Part shown: one piece after another, positions 50,428 through 59,154 of the stretch
Position numbering within the stretch: position 1 is the first letter of the stretch
How the letters are laid out: every line of letters starts with the position of its first letter
DNA from: Pseudolysinimonas_A sp947085045
GTDB taxonomy: Bacteria > Actinomycetota > Actinomycetes > Actinomycetales > Microbacteriaceae
Assembly: GCA_947085045.1 (NCBI GenBank)
Contig: CAMTUU010000005.1
Span: forward strand, 62,001-126,000
Length of the DNA: 64,000 nucleotides
Direction of reading: 5' to 3'
Notes under the pieces: model-generated
Told to the model about the DNA's origin: nothing
Database searches by the model: none
The model's input: only the letters and a program-made list of their open reading frames with translations
Translations under genes and position numbers: made by a program

Positions 50428-51351
50428 CTACCCGAGGGACCCAGCGAGGCGTTCGAGGCTCCCACGATCGAGATGCGGATGCCGTGCGCCGGCCACCGTC
50501 GCCGTGAGAGCACCGGCCGCCGACCCGGCCCGCACCGCCGACTCGAGCGAGGCGGAGGCGGCGAGAGCGACCGCGAATCCACCGACGAACGCGTCGCCCG
50601 CCCCCACGGTGTCGATCGCCTCCACCGGGAACGCCGGAAGGCTCCGCACCGCTCCCCCGGCCGGCGCGAACAACACCCCGCGGGCCCCCCGGGTCACGAC
50701 CAGAGCCGTGGACGGCAGCCCCGCGGCGATCCCCCCGAGGGTGTCCTCGTCGAGGTCGCCCTCGACGCCGAACAGCTCGGCGGCTTCGATCTCGTTGACG
50801 ACGAGCACGTCGACCGATGCCAGGATGCCGCGGGCACGCCGGTCGAGCGGGGCCGCGTTGAGCACGACCCGGGCTCCGGCGCGGGCCGCGCGCGTGGCGA
50901 CGCCCTCGACCACCCCGAACGGCACCTCGAGTTGCAGGACGACGACGTCGCGCGGGGCGAAAGCCAGCTCACCGCCGACCGTCTCGGGCCAGGCGGCGTT
51001 CGCCCCGGGGATCACGACGATGGTGTTCTCGCCCTGCTCGTCGACGGCGATGAGCGCCGTTCCCGACGGGCCGGGCACGGTGCGCAGACCCGAGACGTCG
51101 ACACCCGCCCGCTCGAGGTCGCCGCGCAACAGCACCGCCGCCTGGTCGTCGCCGACGCAGCCCACCATCGTCACCGAAACCCCGGCCGGGGCGGTGCGGG
51201 CGGCCGCGTGCGCCTGGTTGCCGCCTTTGCCGCCGGAGAGCCGCACGAGGTCGGAGCCGAGCAGAGTCTCACCGGGGCGCGGCAGATGCGGCACCCGGTA
51301 GACGAGGTCGAGGTTGACGCTGCCCACGACGAGCACCCGGCCGGAAGTCAC
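50428..51351 (-). CDS. rbsK: Ribokinase (PfkB family)
   Basis: Phosphorylates D-ribose, or a similar sugar, at the 5-position. The 307 residues have the two PfkB signatures: GGKGGNQAHAAAR (about 40-52) near the N-terminus and DTVGAGDAFVGGFA (about 246-259) with the catalytic Asp. VNEIEAAELFG and the substrate segment GSVNLDLVYRV are typical of ribokinase rather than fructokinase. The GTG at 51351 lies 6 nt after TACGCT and is also preceded by GGGAGG. No ribose transporter is adjacent. Confidence 0.88.
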   Translation of the reverse strand: MTSGRVLVVGSVNLDLVYRVPHLPRPGETLLGSDLVRLSGGKGGNQAHAAARTAPAGVSVTMVGCVGDDQAAVLLRGDLERAGVDVSGLRTVPGPSGTALIAVDEQGENTIVVIPGANAAWPETVGGELAFAPRDVVVLQLEVPFGVVEGVATRAARAGARVVLNAAPLDRRARGILASVDVLVVNEIEAAELFGVEGDLDEDTLGGIAAGLPSTALVVTRGARGVLFAPAGGAVRSLPAFPVEAIDTVGAGDAFVGGFAVALAASASLESAVRAGSAAGALTATVAGARHPHLDRGSLERLAGSLG

Positions 51352-51386
51352 CCTCCCAGCGTAGGGCCGGGTGCTTGACTGGGCGC

Positions 51387-52226
51387 ATGTCCGCCGCACC
51401 GTCCGACCAGGGCACTCTCGCCGGTATCGCTGACGACCTCTACGCCGTGCCACCGGCGGAGTTCATCGTCGCGCGCGGGGCCCGCGTCGCCGAGGTCGCC
51501 GACAGGGCCCTCGCCGCACGGGTGAAGCAGCTGCGTCGGCCCGCGTCGGCGGCCTGGATCGTCAACCTGCTCGTGCGCGAGCGCCGCGCGGACCTCGAGC
51601 AGTTGCTCGACCTCGGCGCCGAGCTGCGCGCCGCGCAGACCGCTCTCGACCGCGCCGAGATCACCCGTCTCGCGCAGGAGCGCCGCGCGCGCGTGCCCGC
51701 CCTGGCCCGCGCGGGCGGCGGGCTCGCCACGGACGCCGGGCAGAAAGCGCCTCCGGCGGTCCTCGATGCCGTCGCCGCCACCCTCGACGCGGGACTGGCC
51801 GATCCCGAGGCCGCCGCCGCGATCCGCACCGGCCGGCTGCTGCGCCCCCTGGAGACGATCGGCTTCGAACCGGTCGACCTCGCCGAGGCGGTCGCCGTTC
51901 CCGAGGCCGGATCGCGGGCCGCCGAGAAGCGCGCCGCCCCCGTGCGGCCGCGTCCCCGCGCCGTCGACGACGCGGACGCCGAACTCGTCCGCGCGCGCAC
52001 CCGGGCCGACGGCGTGGTCAGCCGCGCCGAGGCCGATGCGTCCGCCGCAGCGGAGCAGCTCGACGACCTCGAGGCGCGTCTGCGGGGGGCCCGCACCGCA
52101 CTCGTCGCCGCCGAACGCGAGGCGGCATCCCTCGCACGGAAGCGGGACGCCGCCACCGGCGCTCACGACAGTGCCCGCGCCGCCCTCGACGCCGCCCGGA
52201 GGAAGCGCGCCGACCTCGGAGGTTGA
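51387..52226 (+). CDS. Alanine-rich helical/coiled-coil protein of unknown function
   Basis: A 279-residue cytoplasmic protein. The first 90 residues are mixed (FIVARGARVAEVAD, KQLRRPASAAWIVNLLVRER), which is a pattern seen in actinobacterial hypotheticals annotated by similarity only. Residues about 185-275 are a continuous Ala/Glu/Arg coiled coil. No membrane segment or signal peptide. ATG 51387 is chosen; an in-frame GTG at 51375 is possible. It is divergent from rbsK with 35 bp between starts. I cannot assign a function. Confidence 0.7.
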   Translation: MSAAPSDQGTLAGIADDLYAVPPAEFIVARGARVAEVADRALAARVKQLRRPASAAWIVNLLVRERRADLEQLLDLGAELRAAQTALDRAEITRLAQERRARVPALARAGGGLATDAGQKAPPAVLDAVAATLDAGLADPEAAAAIRTGRLLRPLETIGFEPVDLAEAVAVPEAGSRAAEKRAAPVRPRPRAVDDADAELVRARTRADGVVSRAEADASAAAEQLDDLEARLRGARTALVAAEREAASLARKRDAATGAHDSARAALDAARRKRADLGG

Positions 52227-52256
52227 GCAGCGTCGAGGTCGCGGGCCGGAACCCCG

Positions 52257-52766
52257 CTACGCCACGAGGTCGGGCTGCACGTCGAGGGTGTCGCCCTGCC
52301 GGATCGCGCTCAGGCTGAGATCGGTCGTCGAGAACTGCAGCACGAAGTCGCCGGCCGGGTCGCCGAAGAGCGCGAGGTGGTAGTCGTCGGCCGCCCCGGT
52401 GACGGTGTCGGCCTCGACGAGGTCGGCGAGCACGGTCCACGCTTCGGCACTCAGCAGGGACCGCAGCAACGCGTAGGTCGCGGCTCGCTGGTCGGCCGTG
52501 AGGTCGCCGAGGCGCAGGCCGGTGCCCGGCCGGTTCGGGATGCCGTCGAAGAGCTCCGCCGTCTGCGCGGCGTCGAGCGTCGCCACGAGTGCGACCGCAC
52601 TCGGCGTCGCCGCGCGCACCGACGCCGACCCCCGGGTCGACGCGGCCGTCGCGATCGCGGGGCCGGCGGCGAGTCCGCCCGCGAGGGCGAGACCGGCGAG
52701 CGCCCCGATGACGCGTCGGGCGACCGTGGTGCGGAACCGGGTGGCGGTGGATGCGGGGGTCGTCAT
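52257..52766 (-). CDS. Exported protein with partial DUF3500-like domain
   Basis: A 169-residue protein with a twin-Arg-free signal peptide (about 12-42, VIGALAGLALAGGLAAGPAIATA). The mature part has GLRLGDLTADQRAATYALLRSLLSAEAW and YHLALFGDPAGDFVLQFS, the core of DUF3500, but full DUF3500 proteins are about twice as long and continue with a GHHLA-type His motif that is replaced here by STTDLSLSA. It may be a reduced family member. ATG 52766 is chosen for the signal peptide. Confidence 0.65.
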   Translation of the reverse strand: MTTPASTATRFRTTVARRVIGALAGLALAGGLAAGPAIATAASTRGSASVRAATPSAVALVATLDAAQTAELFDGIPNRPGTGLRLGDLTADQRAATYALLRSLLSAEAWTVLADLVEADTVTGAADDYHLALFGDPAGDFVLQFSTTDLSLSAIRQGDTLDVQPDLVA

Positions 52767-52857
52767 GACCCCATGCCACCGCGCGCGTCTCGGCATTCCG
52801 CTGGTGTCGGCTGTGAGACGGCCCGGGATCTCAAGGTGCGACTCCTCCGCTCGTCGA

Positions 52858-54279
52858 TCACCGAAGCGGATCGGCGGGCAGTTCGAGGCGGAACACGGTC
52901 CGGCCCGGTTCGCTCTCGACGCCGACCGAGCCGCCGTGCGCCGCGACGACGGCTTCGACGATCGCCAGCCCGAGCCCGGTGCTGCCGGCGCGGCGCGAGC
53001 GGGAGTCGTCGCCTCGGGTGAACCGCTCGAACAGCGCGGGCTGCAGGTCCGGGTCGATCCCCGGTCCGTCGTCGGCGACGGTCAGCACGGCTCCGGTCGG
53101 CGACGCCGAGAGGGTCGCCGTGACGGTCGTGCCCGCCGGCGTGTGCAGCCGGGCGTTCGCGAGCAGGTTGCCGAGCGCCTGACGGAGGCGGTCGGCATCG
53201 CCGCGCACCTCGACATCCCGGTCGGGCAGTTCGAGGTGCCAGTGATGCTCGGGGCCCGCCACCTGCGCGTCGGCGACCGCCTCGACGAGCAGCCCGCCGA
53301 GCGGCACGTCCTCGATCTGCAGGTCGCGTCCGGCGTCGAGCCGGGCGAGCAGCAGCATGTCCTCGACGAGGGCCGACATCCGCACCGACTCGGATTCGAT
53401 GCGCTCGAGCGACCGGGCGGTGTCGGCGGGCAGACGGGCCGGACGCTGCCCGAGTTCGGCGTAGCCGCGAATCGAGGCGAGCGGCGTGCGCAGCTCGTGC
53501 GAGGCGTCGGCGACGAAGCGCCGCAGCTTCTGCTCGCTCTCGTGGCGCACCGCGAGCGACGACTCGACCTTGCCGAGCAGCCGGTTGAGCGCGGCGCCGA
53601 CCCGGCCCACCTCGGTCTCCGCCGCGTCGACAGGCACGCGATCCGGCATCGACACCGCGCCCGATTCGAGCGGCAGTTCCGAGACGCGGGTCGCGGTCTC
53701 GACGACCCGGGTGAGCGGGCGCAGCGCGACCCGTACGACGAGGGCGCCGAGCAGGAGGGCGACGGCGATCGCGGCGAGGCTGACCGCGCCGATCGTCTGG
53801 ATGAGGGAGGCCGTCGCCGCGTCGGCCTCGGCCAGCGACAGGCCGTTGACGACGATGCGCCCGTCGGCCAGCGGCGTGGAGACGACCCGGTACGCGCCCA
53901 GCGCGCCGAGCGCCACCGTCGTGGCGGTGCGATCGTCGGGCACGGCCTCGAGCGCCGCCCGCTGATCGTCGTCGAGCGGAAGTGCCGATCCGTCGGTACC
54001 GACGTAGCCGGCCGCGAAGACGACGTCATCGAAGATCACCATGCCGATCGCCCCGGCCCCCTGCCCGGGGAGGATCTCGATGATCGAGCCCCGGCCGGTC
54101 GCCCCGCCATCGACGGCATCGCTCGAGGCGGCGGATGCGGCGATCAGCAGCCGGTCGAGACGCCCGACGGACTGACTTCGCGACGCCGCCACGGTGACGG
54201 CCGCGATCGTCGCCGCGAGCACCGCCAGCAGCACGACGATGCCGACGACGAGCCGGGTCGCGAGCGACCAGCGCCTCAC
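52858..54279 (-). CDS. Sensor histidine kinase (OmpR-pair class)
   Basis: A 473-residue HPK1-type kinase. Two membrane helices (about 9-32 and 157-180) enclose an extracytoplasmic domain of about 125 residues. A HAMP linker follows (about 180-235), then the H-box DASHELRTPLASIRGY (about 256-271), N-box NLLANARLHTPAG, G1 DDGPGID, F-box LFERFTRG and G2 STGLGLAIV, all intact. It is downstream of its response-regulator gene with a 13-bp gap. Ligand unknown; the layout resembles the MprAB/TrcSR-like envelope-sensing pairs of actinobacteria. Confidence 0.95.
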   Translation of the reverse strand: MRRWSLATRLVVGIVVLLAVLAATIAAVTVAASRSQSVGRLDRLLIAASAASSDAVDGGATGRGSIIEILPGQGAGAIGMVIFDDVVFAAGYVGTDGSALPLDDDQRAALEAVPDDRTATTVALGALGAYRVVSTPLADGRIVVNGLSLAEADAATASLIQTIGAVSLAAIAVALLLGALVVRVALRPLTRVVETATRVSELPLESGAVSMPDRVPVDAAETEVGRVGAALNRLLGKVESSLAVRHESEQKLRRFVADASHELRTPLASIRGYAELGQRPARLPADTARSLERIESESVRMSALVEDMLLLARLDAGRDLQIEDVPLGGLLVEAVADAQVAGPEHHWHLELPDRDVEVRGDADRLRQALGNLLANARLHTPAGTTVTATLSASPTGAVLTVADDGPGIDPDLQPALFERFTRGDDSRSRRAGSTGLGLAIVEAVVAAHGGSVGVESEPGRTVFRLELPADPLR

Positions 54280-54292
54280 GCGCGCCCCCGGA

Positions 54293-55009
54293 TCACGTCG
54301 CCGGCCGGATCGAGTAGCCGACGCCCCGGACGGTGTGGATCATGCCGGGGCCGTGGGCATCCAGCTTCTTGCGCAGGTAGGACACGTAGAGCTCGACGAC
54401 CGCGGCGCGCCCGCCGAAGTCGTACGACCAGACCCGGTCGAGGATCTGCTCGCGGCTCAGCACGCGCTTGGGGTTGCGCATCAGGAAGCGCAGCAGCTCG
54501 AACTCCGTCGGGGTGAGCTGGATGGGGTGGCCCGCCCGCTCGACCTCGTACGAGTCCTCGTCGAGGGTGAGGTCGCCGACCCGCACGATCGGGCCGTCGC
54601 CGTCGCCTGCCCGCACCGATCGGCGCACGAGGCCGCGCAGGCGCGCCATCACCTCCTCGAGGCTGAACGGCTTCGTCACGTAGTCGTCGCCGCCGGCGGT
54701 GAGTCCGGCGACACGGTCCTCGACGGCATCCTTCGCCGTCAGCAGCAGCACGGGGCAGTCGTTGCCGGCCTCGCGCAGCCTGCGCAGCACGGTGAGCCCG
54801 TCGAGGCCCGGCATCATGATGTCGAGCACCACGACGTCGGGGGGGATCTCGCGGGCGAGCTTGAGCGCCGACTGCCCGTCGTGGGCGACCCGGGTGTCCC
54901 AGCCCTCACTGCGCAGCGCCATCCGCAGCATGTCGGCGAGCATCGGCTCGTCGTCGACGACGAGCGCGCGGATCGGGGCGCCGTCGGGGCGCGTCAGGGC
55001 AGTCGTCAT
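54293..55009 (-). CDS. OmpR/PhoB-family response regulator
   Basis: A 238-residue regulator: receiver with the acidic pair DDE, the phospho-acceptor Asp in VVVLDIMMPGLDG, switch Thr in LLTAKD and Lys in VTKPFS; a winged-helix DNA-binding domain follows (about 135-235, LTPTEFELLRFLMRNPKRVLSREQIL and RRYxxYLRKKL-type VELYVSYLRKKLD, VRGVGYSI). It is co-transcribed with the downstream kinase gene. Target genes are not evident. Confidence 0.95.
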   Translation of the reverse strand: MTTALTRPDGAPIRALVVDDEPMLADMLRMALRSEGWDTRVAHDGQSALKLAREIPPDVVVLDIMMPGLDGLTVLRRLREAGNDCPVLLLTAKDAVEDRVAGLTAGGDDYVTKPFSLEEVMARLRGLVRRSVRAGDGDGPIVRVGDLTLDEDSYEVERAGHPIQLTPTEFELLRFLMRNPKRVLSREQILDRVWSYDFGGRAAVVELYVSYLRKKLDAHGPGMIHTVRGVGYSIRPAT

Positions 55010-55031
55010 CCGTCTATTGGATGCCGCTTTC

Positions 55032-55685
55032 CTATGAGATTTCTGTGGCTCGTCCGATCGCGGCCTGAAGTTGCGCCCGAGTCAGCGGATAGCCGAACGC
55101 GGCGGTGTGCGCCTGGAACCCCGCGCCGGAAGCCAGGTCGCCCGTGAGGAGCGGATCGAACCCGAAGGCGTCGACGAGTTCGGCGACCTCCGCGACGGCG
55201 GCGGGTTCGTCGCCGGCGATCGCGAGAGCGACGCGGCCCGGCGTGCCGGCGGGCAGGCCGCGCTCGTCGAGATCGTGGTAGCCGAGGTGGCTGAACGCTT
55301 TCACGACCCGCGCGCCGGGCAGCAGGTCGGCGACGACCTCGCTCGTGCCGCGCGGATCCTGAGTGAACTCGGGCAGCGGGCCGTCGACGGGCTCCCAGTG
55401 ATTCGCGGCGTCGACGAGCAGCTTCCCCACGAGCGCGTCGGCGGGGAGGGTGCGCACCTTGCCGAGCGGGAGGGCCAGGATGACGGCATCCGCCTCGTCG
55501 ATCACCTGCGCGGTCGTGCGCGCTTCGGCACCCGGCGCGAGCACGTCGACGATGAGGGCGATGCGTTCCGCCGACCCGGAGGACGAGAGGAGCACGCGAT
55601 GACCGGCTGCGAGGGCGAGGCGGGCGAGGACGGTGCCGACCTTCCCGGCACCGAGGATGCCGATGACGGAGACGGGCGCAGACAC
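55032..55685 (-). CDS. NADPH-dependent F420 reductase-like oxidoreductase (paralog 1)
   Basis: A 217-residue Rossmann-fold protein. GAGKVGTVLARLALAAGH (about 11-28) binds NADP; LPLGKVRTL, KLLVDAANHWEP, VVKAFSHLGYHDL and a C-terminal GAGFQ match the F420-dependent NADP oxidoreductase (Fno) and related predicted dinucleotide-binding proteins. GTG 55685 lies exactly 6 nt after a TAGCCT -10 box, so I prefer it over GTG 55688. It is divergent from the NYN gene with 22 bp between starts. A second copy of this family lies at 59522. Confidence 0.85.
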   Translation of the reverse strand: MSAPVSVIGILGAGKVGTVLARLALAAGHRVLLSSSGSAERIALIVDVLAPGAEARTTAQVIDEADAVILALPLGKVRTLPADALVGKLLVDAANHWEPVDGPLPEFTQDPRGTSEVVADLLPGARVVKAFSHLGYHDLDERGLPAGTPGRVALAIAGDEPAAVAEVAELVDAFGFDPLLTGDLASGAGFQAHTAAFGYPLTRAQLQAAIGRATEIS

Positions 55686-55691
55686 CACCCC

Positions 55692-55701
55692 AGGCTAGGG
55701 T
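55692..55701. promoter_or_regulatory. Overlapping divergent -10 boxes between the Fno-like and NYN genes
   Basis: Minus-strand TAGCCT (55692-55697) and plus-strand TAGGGT (55696-55701) share two bases. Each ends 6 nt before its start codon (GTG 55685, ATG 55708). RNA polymerase cannot open both at once, so the two genes are probably expressed in alternation. Confidence 0.6.
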
Positions 55702-55707
55702 CAGACC

Positions 55708-56823
55708 ATGGCGGAGCGCGGAGAACCCACCGAGGCCCGGGTGGCCGTCTACATCGACTTCGACAACGTGGTGATCTCGCGCTACGACCAGCTCCACGGC
55801 CGCGACACCTGGCGCAAGGACGAGGCCAGGCGCAACGACGACAAGGTGTCGGCGAAGGTCGACGTCGCGCGCGTCGACATGGGCGCGATCCTCGACTATG
55901 CGTCGTCGTTCGGCACCGTCGCGCTGAGCCGCGCCTACGCCGACTGGTCGGTGCCGACCAACGCCTCCTACAAGAGCCAGCTGGTGAACCGCGCGATCGA
56001 CCTCGTGCAGCTGTTCCCCGCGTCGAGCACCAAGAACGGGGCCGACATCCGGCTCGCCGTCGACGTGATCGACGACATGTTCCGCCTCCCCGACATCACC
56101 CACGTCGTGATCGTCGCCGGAGACTCCGACTACATCCCACTCGTCCAGCGCTGCAAGCGCCTGGGCCGGGTCGTCGTCGGCATCGGGGTGCAGGGCTCCA
56201 CCAGCCAGGCGCTCGTCGCCGCGCTCGACGAGTTCGAGACCTACGACGCGATCCTGCGCGACGAGCCCGCGCTGGAGCAGGTCGCCCCGGCGAAGGCCGC
56301 GAAGCCCGCGACCGGAGACGAACCGGTCGCGACCGCGGAACTCACCCCGGCGACCGCCACCCGACTCCTGGTGCGCGCGATCGGCCTCGCCCGCGGCAAG
56401 CAGGACGACGACGAGTGGCTCAACGCGTCGACCGTGAAGTCGCAGATCAAACGCCTCGACCCGTCGTTCAACGAGAAGTCGCTCGGGTTCCGCTCCTTCA
56501 TGGACTTCGTACGCGCCGCCGAGCAGGTGGAGATCCGCGAGGCGGGGCAGCAGCGCTTCATGCGGCTCATCGACGACGCCGCGCCCGCCGAGGCGTCCGG
56601 GCCGGTGGCGTCGGCGCAGAAGAAGAACCCGCGACGGGCGGGGAGCGGTGCGGCGAAGGACGCCGCACCGGCCGCCGAGCCCACCGCGTCGCCGCCGCCC
56701 CCGGCTGGTCCACCCGCGGCGAGTCCGCCCACCGCGGACGCGAAGCCACCCGCGCGGACGCCGCGGCGCGCGAAGGCGGCCGCCTCCGCACCGACCGCGA
56801 TCGATCCCTTCCGCGAACCCTGA
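55708..56823 (+). CDS. NYN-domain RNase-like protein with C-terminal OST-HTH/LOTUS domain
   Basis: A 371-residue protein. The N-terminal NYN (PIN-like, LabA/DUF88) domain has the acidic catalytic set D17/D19 (YIDFDNV), D113 (NGADIRLAVD, with D119) and D139/D141 (GDSDY). Residues about 215-290 form an OST-HTH/LOTUS domain (ATRLLVRAIGLA, WLNASTVKSQIKRLDPSFNEK), which binds RNA including G-quadruplexes in eukaryotic members. A Pro/Ala/Lys-rich tail (about 290-371) is disordered. Bacterial NYN-LOTUS proteins are predicted RNases with largely unknown targets. The ATG lies 6 nt after TAGGGT. Confidence 0.9.
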   Translation: MAERGEPTEARVAVYIDFDNVVISRYDQLHGRDTWRKDEARRNDDKVSAKVDVARVDMGAILDYASSFGTVALSRAYADWSVPTNASYKSQLVNRAIDLVQLFPASSTKNGADIRLAVDVIDDMFRLPDITHVVIVAGDSDYIPLVQRCKRLGRVVVGIGVQGSTSQALVAALDEFETYDAILRDEPALEQVAPAKAAKPATGDEPVATAELTPATATRLLVRAIGLARGKQDDDEWLNASTVKSQIKRLDPSFNEKSLGFRSFMDFVRAAEQVEIREAGQQRFMRLIDDAAPAEASGPVASAQKKNPRRAGSGAAKDAAPAAEPTASPPPPAGPPAASPPTADAKPPARTPRRAKAAASAPTAIDPFREP

Positions 56824-56829
56824 ATCGCC

Positions 56830-57126
56830 GTGACGATCCAGCACACCGTCGTCTTCCGCCTCATCCACCCCGCCGGGTCCGCGGCCGAGGAGGAGTTCCT
56901 GGTCGCCGCCCAGGCCGCGCTCGCCGGCATCCCGGGTGTCGAGGACTTCGTGGTCCAGCGCCAGATCAATGCCACGAGCGACCTCGCCTGGCAACTCGCG
57001 ATGCGCTTCGTCGATCAGAGCGCCTCCGCCGCCTACACCGCGCATCCGGCGCACGCCGCGTTCGTCACGACTCGCTGGCTCCCCGAAGTCGCCGAGTTCC
57101 AGGAGTACGACTTCGTCCAGGTCTAG
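56830..57126 (+). CDS. Dabb (stress-responsive A/B barrel) domain protein
   Basis: A 98-residue single-domain protein with the dimeric alpha-beta-barrel pattern: IQHTVVFRLIHPAG at the start, FVVQRQI in the centre and AYTAHPAHAAFV then VAEFQEYDF at the end, all Dabb family marks. Members are small oxidoreductases, isomerases or structural stress proteins. It begins 6 bp after the NYN gene and overlaps the convergent chaA gene by 4 bp. Confidence 0.85.
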   Translation: MTIQHTVVFRLIHPAGSAAEEEFLVAAQAALAGIPGVEDFVVQRQINATSDLAWQLAMRFVDQSASAAYTAHPAHAAFVTTRWLPEVAEFQEYDFVQV

Positions 57127-58283
57127 GGCGAGATCGCGAGGAAGACGAACGCGAGCAGCAGCACCAGGTGCACGACGCCGGTGAGTCGCGTCGCGCGCCC
57201 GGGGATGATCGTCAGCAACGAGACGATGACGGTGAGCGCGAACAGCACCATCTGCACCGGCCCGAGCCCGAGGGTGAGCGGACCGGGCAGCCAGATCGTC
57301 GCGACCGCGATCGCCGGGATCGTCAGCCCGATGGTCGCCATCGCCGAGCCGAGACCCAGGTTGAGACTCGTCTGCATCCGGTTGCGGAGCGCCGCCTTCG
57401 ACGCGGCGACGCCCTCCGGCAGCAGCACGAGCAACGCGATCACGACGCCGACGAACGTGTTCGGGATGCCGGCCGCCTCGACGCCCGACTCGATGGCGGG
57501 TGACACGCCCTTCGCCAAGCCGACGACGGCGACGAGCGAGACGAGCAGCAGCACCAGGCTGTGCACGGTCGCCCGGTTCGTCGGCGGGTCGGCGTGGCCG
57601 TCGCCGTCGGAGTCCTTCTCGACGATGATCCGGCCCATCTTGTCGACGGGCAGGAAGAAGTCGCGGTGGCCGCGGGTCTGGGTGGCGACGAACGCGCCGT
57701 AGAGCACGAGCGACACGACCGCGACGAAACCGAGCTGGACCGACGAGAACCGGGCGCCCTCCTCCGAGAGGGTGAACGTCGGCAGCACGAGGGTGAGGGT
57801 GGTGAGCGTGACGACCACGCCGAGCGCCGCTCCCGCGCCCTCCGGGTTGAATCGCGGCAGGTTGTGCCGCAGGCCGCCGAGCAGCAGCGAGATGCCGACG
57901 ATGCCGTTCAGGGTGATCATCACGGCGGCGAACGCGGTGTCGCGGGCGAGAGTGTCGCCGCCTTTGCCGCTCACCATGAGCGTGATGATGAGGGCCACCT
58001 CGATGACGGTGACTGCGACGGCGAGGACGAGCGACCCGAACGGCTCCCCCACGCGCAACGCGACGACCTCGGCGTGATGCACGGCGGCGAGCACGGCGCC
58101 GATCAGCATCGCGCCGGTGACGGCCACGCCGATCGGGGGTAGCGCGCGATCCCAGGTGAGGATGAGGGCGATCGCGGCGATGATCGGCACCAGGAGCGTC
58201 CACCGGCTGAGCAGCCGGGTCGCGCGACCGACGGGCGCTGTGCTCGCTGTCGCGGCCCCGGGGGCGGCGAGTGGTCGGTCCAT
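57123..58283 (-). CDS. chaA: ChaA-type calcium/sodium:proton antiporter with EF-hand-like loop
   Basis: A 386-residue cation exchanger with about eleven membrane segments. The two inverted alpha-repeats are visible: GEPFGSLVLAVAVTVIEVALI (79-99) and PEGVAASKAALRNRM then GLGSAMATIGLTIP in the second half. Between the halves, residues 224-232 read D-S-D-G-D-G-H-A-D, an EF-hand/dockerin-like calcium loop, inside a cytoplasmic acidic segment after a KMGRIIVEK stretch. The antiporter would export Ca2+ or Na+/K+. ATG 58283 has GAGGGG upstream. Confidence 0.9.
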   Translation of the reverse strand: MDRPLAAPGAATASTAPVGRATRLLSRWTLLVPIIAAIALILTWDRALPPIGVAVTGAMLIGAVLAAVHHAEVVALRVGEPFGSLVLAVAVTVIEVALIITLMVSGKGGDTLARDTAFAAVMITLNGIVGISLLLGGLRHNLPRFNPEGAGAALGVVVTLTTLTLVLPTFTLSEEGARFSSVQLGFVAVVSLVLYGAFVATQTRGHRDFFLPVDKMGRIIVEKDSDGDGHADPPTNRATVHSLVLLLVSLVAVVGLAKGVSPAIESGVEAAGIPNTFVGVVIALLVLLPEGVAASKAALRNRMQTSLNLGLGSAMATIGLTIPAIAVATIWLPGPLTLGLGPVQMVLFALTVIVSLLTIIPGRATRLTGVVHLVLLLAFVFLAISP

Positions 58284-58347
58284 GGGGGCCCCCTCGTCGT
58301 CGGCTGCCAGTTTACCGGGCGCGCACCGAGCGGCGCCGGCATGCCGG

Positions 58348-59088
58348 TCACTCCGAGCCCCGAGCGAACCGCCGCCGCAAGAGGGTGCGCTCGATGAACG
58401 TCCACGTCGTCGAGACGGTCAGGTAGAGCGTCGCCGCAAGGGGCACGAAGGCGGCGATCAGCACCGTGCTGAACGACAGCCACGACAGCACACCCGTCAT
58501 CCCCGCCAGGGGGTTCTCCGCCGCCGGGGACGCGGCCGACATCCGGAGCGTCTGCCGCCGCGTGAACCCGGCGACGACCCCCATCACCGCGAGCAGGACG
58601 ACCGGCACGACCCACGCCGACCCCGGCGATGCGAACATGCCGGGCAGCGAGAGCCCGAGCGGGGCGCCCAAGACGGTCTCGGTCAGCAGCTCGTTCGGAC
58701 GCCCGTTGAGCTGCGCCGACACGGCGACGCCGTAGAGCACCGACACGATCGGCACCTGCGCGAGGGCGGGCCAGAGGCCGGCGAACGGCGACACGCCCTC
58801 GTCCCGGTAGAGCCTCAGCGTCGCCGTCTGCAGCTTCTCGGGGTTCTTCTTCCAGCGACGCTGGAGCTCGGCGAGTTTCGGGGCGAGGCGCCGGCGCGCG
58901 ATTTCGGCGCGCACCTGCAGCACGCCGAGCGGGATGAGGGCCGCGCGCACCGCGAGGGTGACGAGCACGACCGCGAGGGCCGCGGCGACGGAGCCGGCGA
59001 GCGGCTCGAGCAGGGCGGCGAGCCCGAGGAGGGCGGCGTGGGCCGCGTCGAGGATCGCGGCGAGGGGCGGGAAAGCGGTGAAGTCCAT
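58348..59088 (-). CDS. YidC/Oxa1-family membrane insertase paralog
   Basis: A 246-residue member of the YidC/Oxa1/Alb3 family with five hydrophobic segments. The cytoplasmic hairpin KLAELQRRWKKNPEKLQ (about 75-91) and YRDEGVSPFAGLWPALAQVPI are typical. The short length and lack of the periplasmic domain are normal for Gram-positive YidC. The main yidC sits next to rnpA near the origin in actinobacteria, so this isolated copy beside DUF6412 is probably a second paralog. ATG 59088 is chosen over an extended frame because MDFTAFPPL leads directly into the first helix. Confidence 0.88.
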   Translation of the reverse strand: MDFTAFPPLAAILDAAHAALLGLAALLEPLAGSVAAALAVVLVTLAVRAALIPLGVLQVRAEIARRRLAPKLAELQRRWKKNPEKLQTATLRLYRDEGVSPFAGLWPALAQVPIVSVLYGVAVSAQLNGRPNELLTETVLGAPLGLSLPGMFASPGSAWVVPVVLLAVMGVVAGFTRRQTLRMSAASPAAENPLAGMTGVLSWLSFSTVLIAAFVPLAATLYLTVSTTWTFIERTLLRRRFARGSE

Positions 59089-59154
59089 GGAGGGTCCTTT
59101 TGCGAGGGGGAGGGATGCGGTCACGTCGGGCCGCCTCCCCTCGCAGGACGAGGA

